Shown in pieces: positions 11,387-12,995 of a stretch of 12,995 nucleotides of DNA. The stretch is from DATEAV01 sp964513155. GTDB taxonomy: Bacteria > Chloroflexota > Anaerolineae > Anaerolineales > E44-bin32. Under the pieces are notes generated by a model. It made no database searches and was not told the DNA's origin. It worked only from the letters and a program-made list of their open reading frames with translations. The position numbers and the translations under genes are program-made. The number at the start of each line of letters is the position of its first letter. The first letter of the stretch is position 1. The DNA lies in NCBI GenBank assembly GCA_964513155.1, contig CAZEMA010000069.1:1-12995 (forward strand), written 5' to 3'.

Positions 11387-12995
11387 ATGGAATCGATTTA
11401 CCTGCACGACATCCCTCTGCCAGAAGCGTGGTCCCGATTTCGCGAGGCGCTGGCGAAGGAAGGGCTATGGCGCCCGCTGGGAGCGGAAGAAGTCCCTCTG
11501 GACCAGGCCCTTGGCCGGGTGACGGCTGAGCCCGTTTGGGCTTCGACCTCCTCCCCTGGCTACCACGCCGCCGCCATGGACGGATACGCTCTGCGGGCGA
11601 CGCTGACCGAAGGCGCCAGCGACCGCTCCCCGGTGACGCTGCGACTCGGCCCGGAAGCCATCTACGTGGATACGGGCGATCCGCTGCCTGAATGGGCCGA
11701 CGCGGTCGTCCCCATTGAACAGGTGGAGCCCGCGGGCGAGGCCCAGGCCGGCCGCGCCCTGGAGGCCATCCGGCTCCGAGCGCCCCTCGCGCCGTGGAAC
11801 CACGTCCGCGCCATGGGCGAGGACATGGTCGCCACCGAGCTGGTCTTGCCCGCCGGCCACAAGCTGCGCCCGGTCGACCTGGGGGCATTGGCTGGCAGCG
11901 GACACGCCCAGGTTCGTGTCTGGCGCAAGCCGCGCGTGGCGATTCTGCCCACGGGTTCGGAGTTGGTCCCGCCCGGGACCTCCCCAAAGCCCGGTGAGAT
12001 CATCGAGTACAACTCACTCGTCCTGGCGGCGCAGGTCGAGGGTTGGGGCGGCGTGGCCACCCGATGGCCGATCCTGCCAGACATTCTCGAGCGGATTCAG
12101 GAGGCGTTGGCGGAGGCGGCGGGCAGGCACGACCTCGTTCTGGTCAGCGCCGGCTCGTCGGCGGGCTCGGAGGATTTCACCGCGGGGGCGGTAGCCTCCT
12201 TAGGGGAGGTGCTTGTGCATGGCGTGGCCGTCCGGCCGGGGCATCCGGTGATCCTGGGGATGGTGCGCTCAATGGTGGCCGCGGCAACGAGCGAACCCGC
12301 CGGGCAGATCACGCCAGAGGCCTCAGTTGCTGTGGGCCCCGGCCGGCGAGTGCCCGTCATCGGCGTCCCGGGCTACCCGGTCTCGGCGGCGCTCACGGGC
12401 GAGATCTTCGTCGAGCCGCTGCTCGCCTGCTGGCAGGGAAGGCAACCGGCGGAGCCATCGACCGTCGAGGCCATCCTGACGCGCAAGGTCCATTCCTCCG
12501 CTGGCGATGACGAGTACCTGCGGGTGACGGTTGGCCGGGTCGGGGATCGGGTGGTGGCTGCGCCGCTGTCACGCGGCGCGGGGGTGATCACCTCCCTCGT
12601 GCGCGCCGACGGGATTGTCCTGATCCCTGCGGGAGTGCAGGGGGTCGAGGCCGGGGAGAAGGTCAGCGTGCGATTGTACCGCTCACCAGCCGAGATCGAG
12701 CGGACGATTGTCGTCCTCGGATCCCACGACCTGACCATCGATCTGATGGCCCAGTTCCTAGCCGAGCGCGGCGCCCGCTTGACCTCCGCCAATGTGGGGA
12801 GCTTGGGTGGCCTGATCGCACTGCGCCGCGGCGAGGCCCATCTCGCCGGCAGCCACCTCTTGGATCCCGAAACCGGCGAGTACAACCTGCCCTACATCCG
12901 CCAGTACCTGCCCGACGTGCCGGTGGTGGTCATGGCCCTCGTCGGGCGCGAGCAGGGCTTGATGGTGAAGGCGGGCAATCCCAGGCGCATCCTGA
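11387..12995 (+). CDS. MoeA fused to a C-terminal PBP-like domain (3' end outside window)
   Basis: From ATG 11387 the frame stays open to the window edge (536 codons visible). Residues 1 to about 437 are a second MoeA: AAMDGYALR near 62-70, the D-TGDPLPEWADAVVPIEQ region, LPTGSELVPP, SAGSSAGSEDFT in the GGVSVG position, VAVRPGHPV and IGVPGYPVSA. From about 440 a PBP-like domain follows (GSHDLTIDLMAQFL, then VGSLGGLIALRRGEAHLAGSHLLD and GREQGLMVKAGNPRRI), the domain found after MoeA in many archaea and Chloroflexota and thought to bind a small ligand such as an oxyanion; that ligand is inferred. The protein acts in molybdenum (or tungsten) cofactor assembly. It differs clearly from the MoeA at 2583-3818, so they are distinct paralogues rather than a recent duplication. 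Confidence 0.93.
   Translation, partial: MESIYLHDIPLPEAWSRFREALAKEGLWRPLGAEEVPLDQALGRVTAEPVWASTSSPGYHAAAMDGYALRATLTEGASDRSPVTLRLGPEAIYVDTGDPLPEWADAVVPIEQVEPAGEAQAGRALEAIRLRAPLAPWNHVRAMGEDMVATELVLPAGHKLRPVDLGALAGSGHAQVRVWRKPRVAILPTGSELVPPGTSPKPGEIIEYNSLVLAAQVEGWGGVATRWPILPDILERIQEALAEAAGRHDLVLVSAGSSAGSEDFTAGAVASLGEVLVHGVAVRPGHPVILGMVRSMVAAATSEPAGQITPEASVAVGPGRRVPVIGVPGYPVSAALTGEIFVEPLLACWQGRQPAEPSTVEAILTRKVHSSAGDDEYLRVTVGRVGDRVVAAPLSRGAGVITSLVRADGIVLIPAGVQGVEAGEKVSVRLYRSPAEIERTIVVLGSHDLTIDLMAQFLAERGARLTSANVGSLGGLIALRRGEAHLAGSHLLDPETGEYNLPYIRQYLPDVPVVVMALVGREQGLMVKAGNPRRIL

Noticed and set aside
11328..12885. Minus-strand open frames over the MoeA-PBP gene, up to 219 codons
   Set aside because: The plus frame encodes an unbroken MoeA-PBP protein with clear motifs; the opposite frames are compositional artefacts.

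Overview
The window is GC-rich, and every convincing gene lies on the + strand, mostly packed end to end or with ATGA-type overlaps. The base composition, the two MoeA paralogues (the second carrying a C-terminal PBP-like domain) and the style of the surface lipoproteins (long Ser/Thr/Pro linkers after the lipobox) suggest a chromosomal contig from a Chloroflexota bacterium, probably Anaerolineae-like. The taxon is an inference, because no rRNA or marker gene is present.

Layout. Positions 1-55 hold the last codons of an upstream gene. Positions 56-344 form an intergenic region with two copies, 130 bp apart, of a perfect GC-rich hairpin whose stems covary. From 345 to 1076 lies a pteridine-reductase-like SDR whose catalytic Tyr position is His. 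From 1220 to 3818 a coupled trio follows: a cupin-like protein without metal-binding His residues, a UbiA-fold membrane protein with eroded Asp-rich motifs, and a MoeA. After a short gap with a perfect TATAAT box comes a run of tightly spaced genes: a small Cys-containing lipoprotein (3899-4294), a 39-residue single-pass microprotein (4302-4421), a DltB-like MBOAT (4421-5842), a membrane-anchored SGNH protein (5847-7004) and two tandem SGNH-like lipoproteins (6994-8076 and 8077-9090). After 195 bp come an acyl carrier protein (9286-9534) and a FAAL-type acyl-AMP ligase (9543-11219). The window ends inside a MoeA-PBP fusion gene (11387 to the edge).

How the genes fit together. The central block has every part of a Dlt-like envelope acylation pathway: an adenylating ligase, a carrier protein, a MBOAT, a microprotein ending in the hexapeptide WIYQGF, and extracytoplasmic SGNH proteins. 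In the Gram-positive Dlt pathway the Tyr of the DltX C-terminal hexapeptide (FIYNEF in S. aureus) carries the acyl group between DltB and the Ser of DltD. The microprotein here has the matching Tyr, the matching terminal Phe and the topology needed. The ligase looks like a fatty-acyl-AMP ligase rather than a D-alanine ligase, so I infer a system that puts a fatty or other carboxylic acyl group on an unknown surface polymer. Two of its three SGNH proteins carry Cys where the nucleophilic Ser should be. The cassette sits between two moeA genes, which may once have been adjacent.
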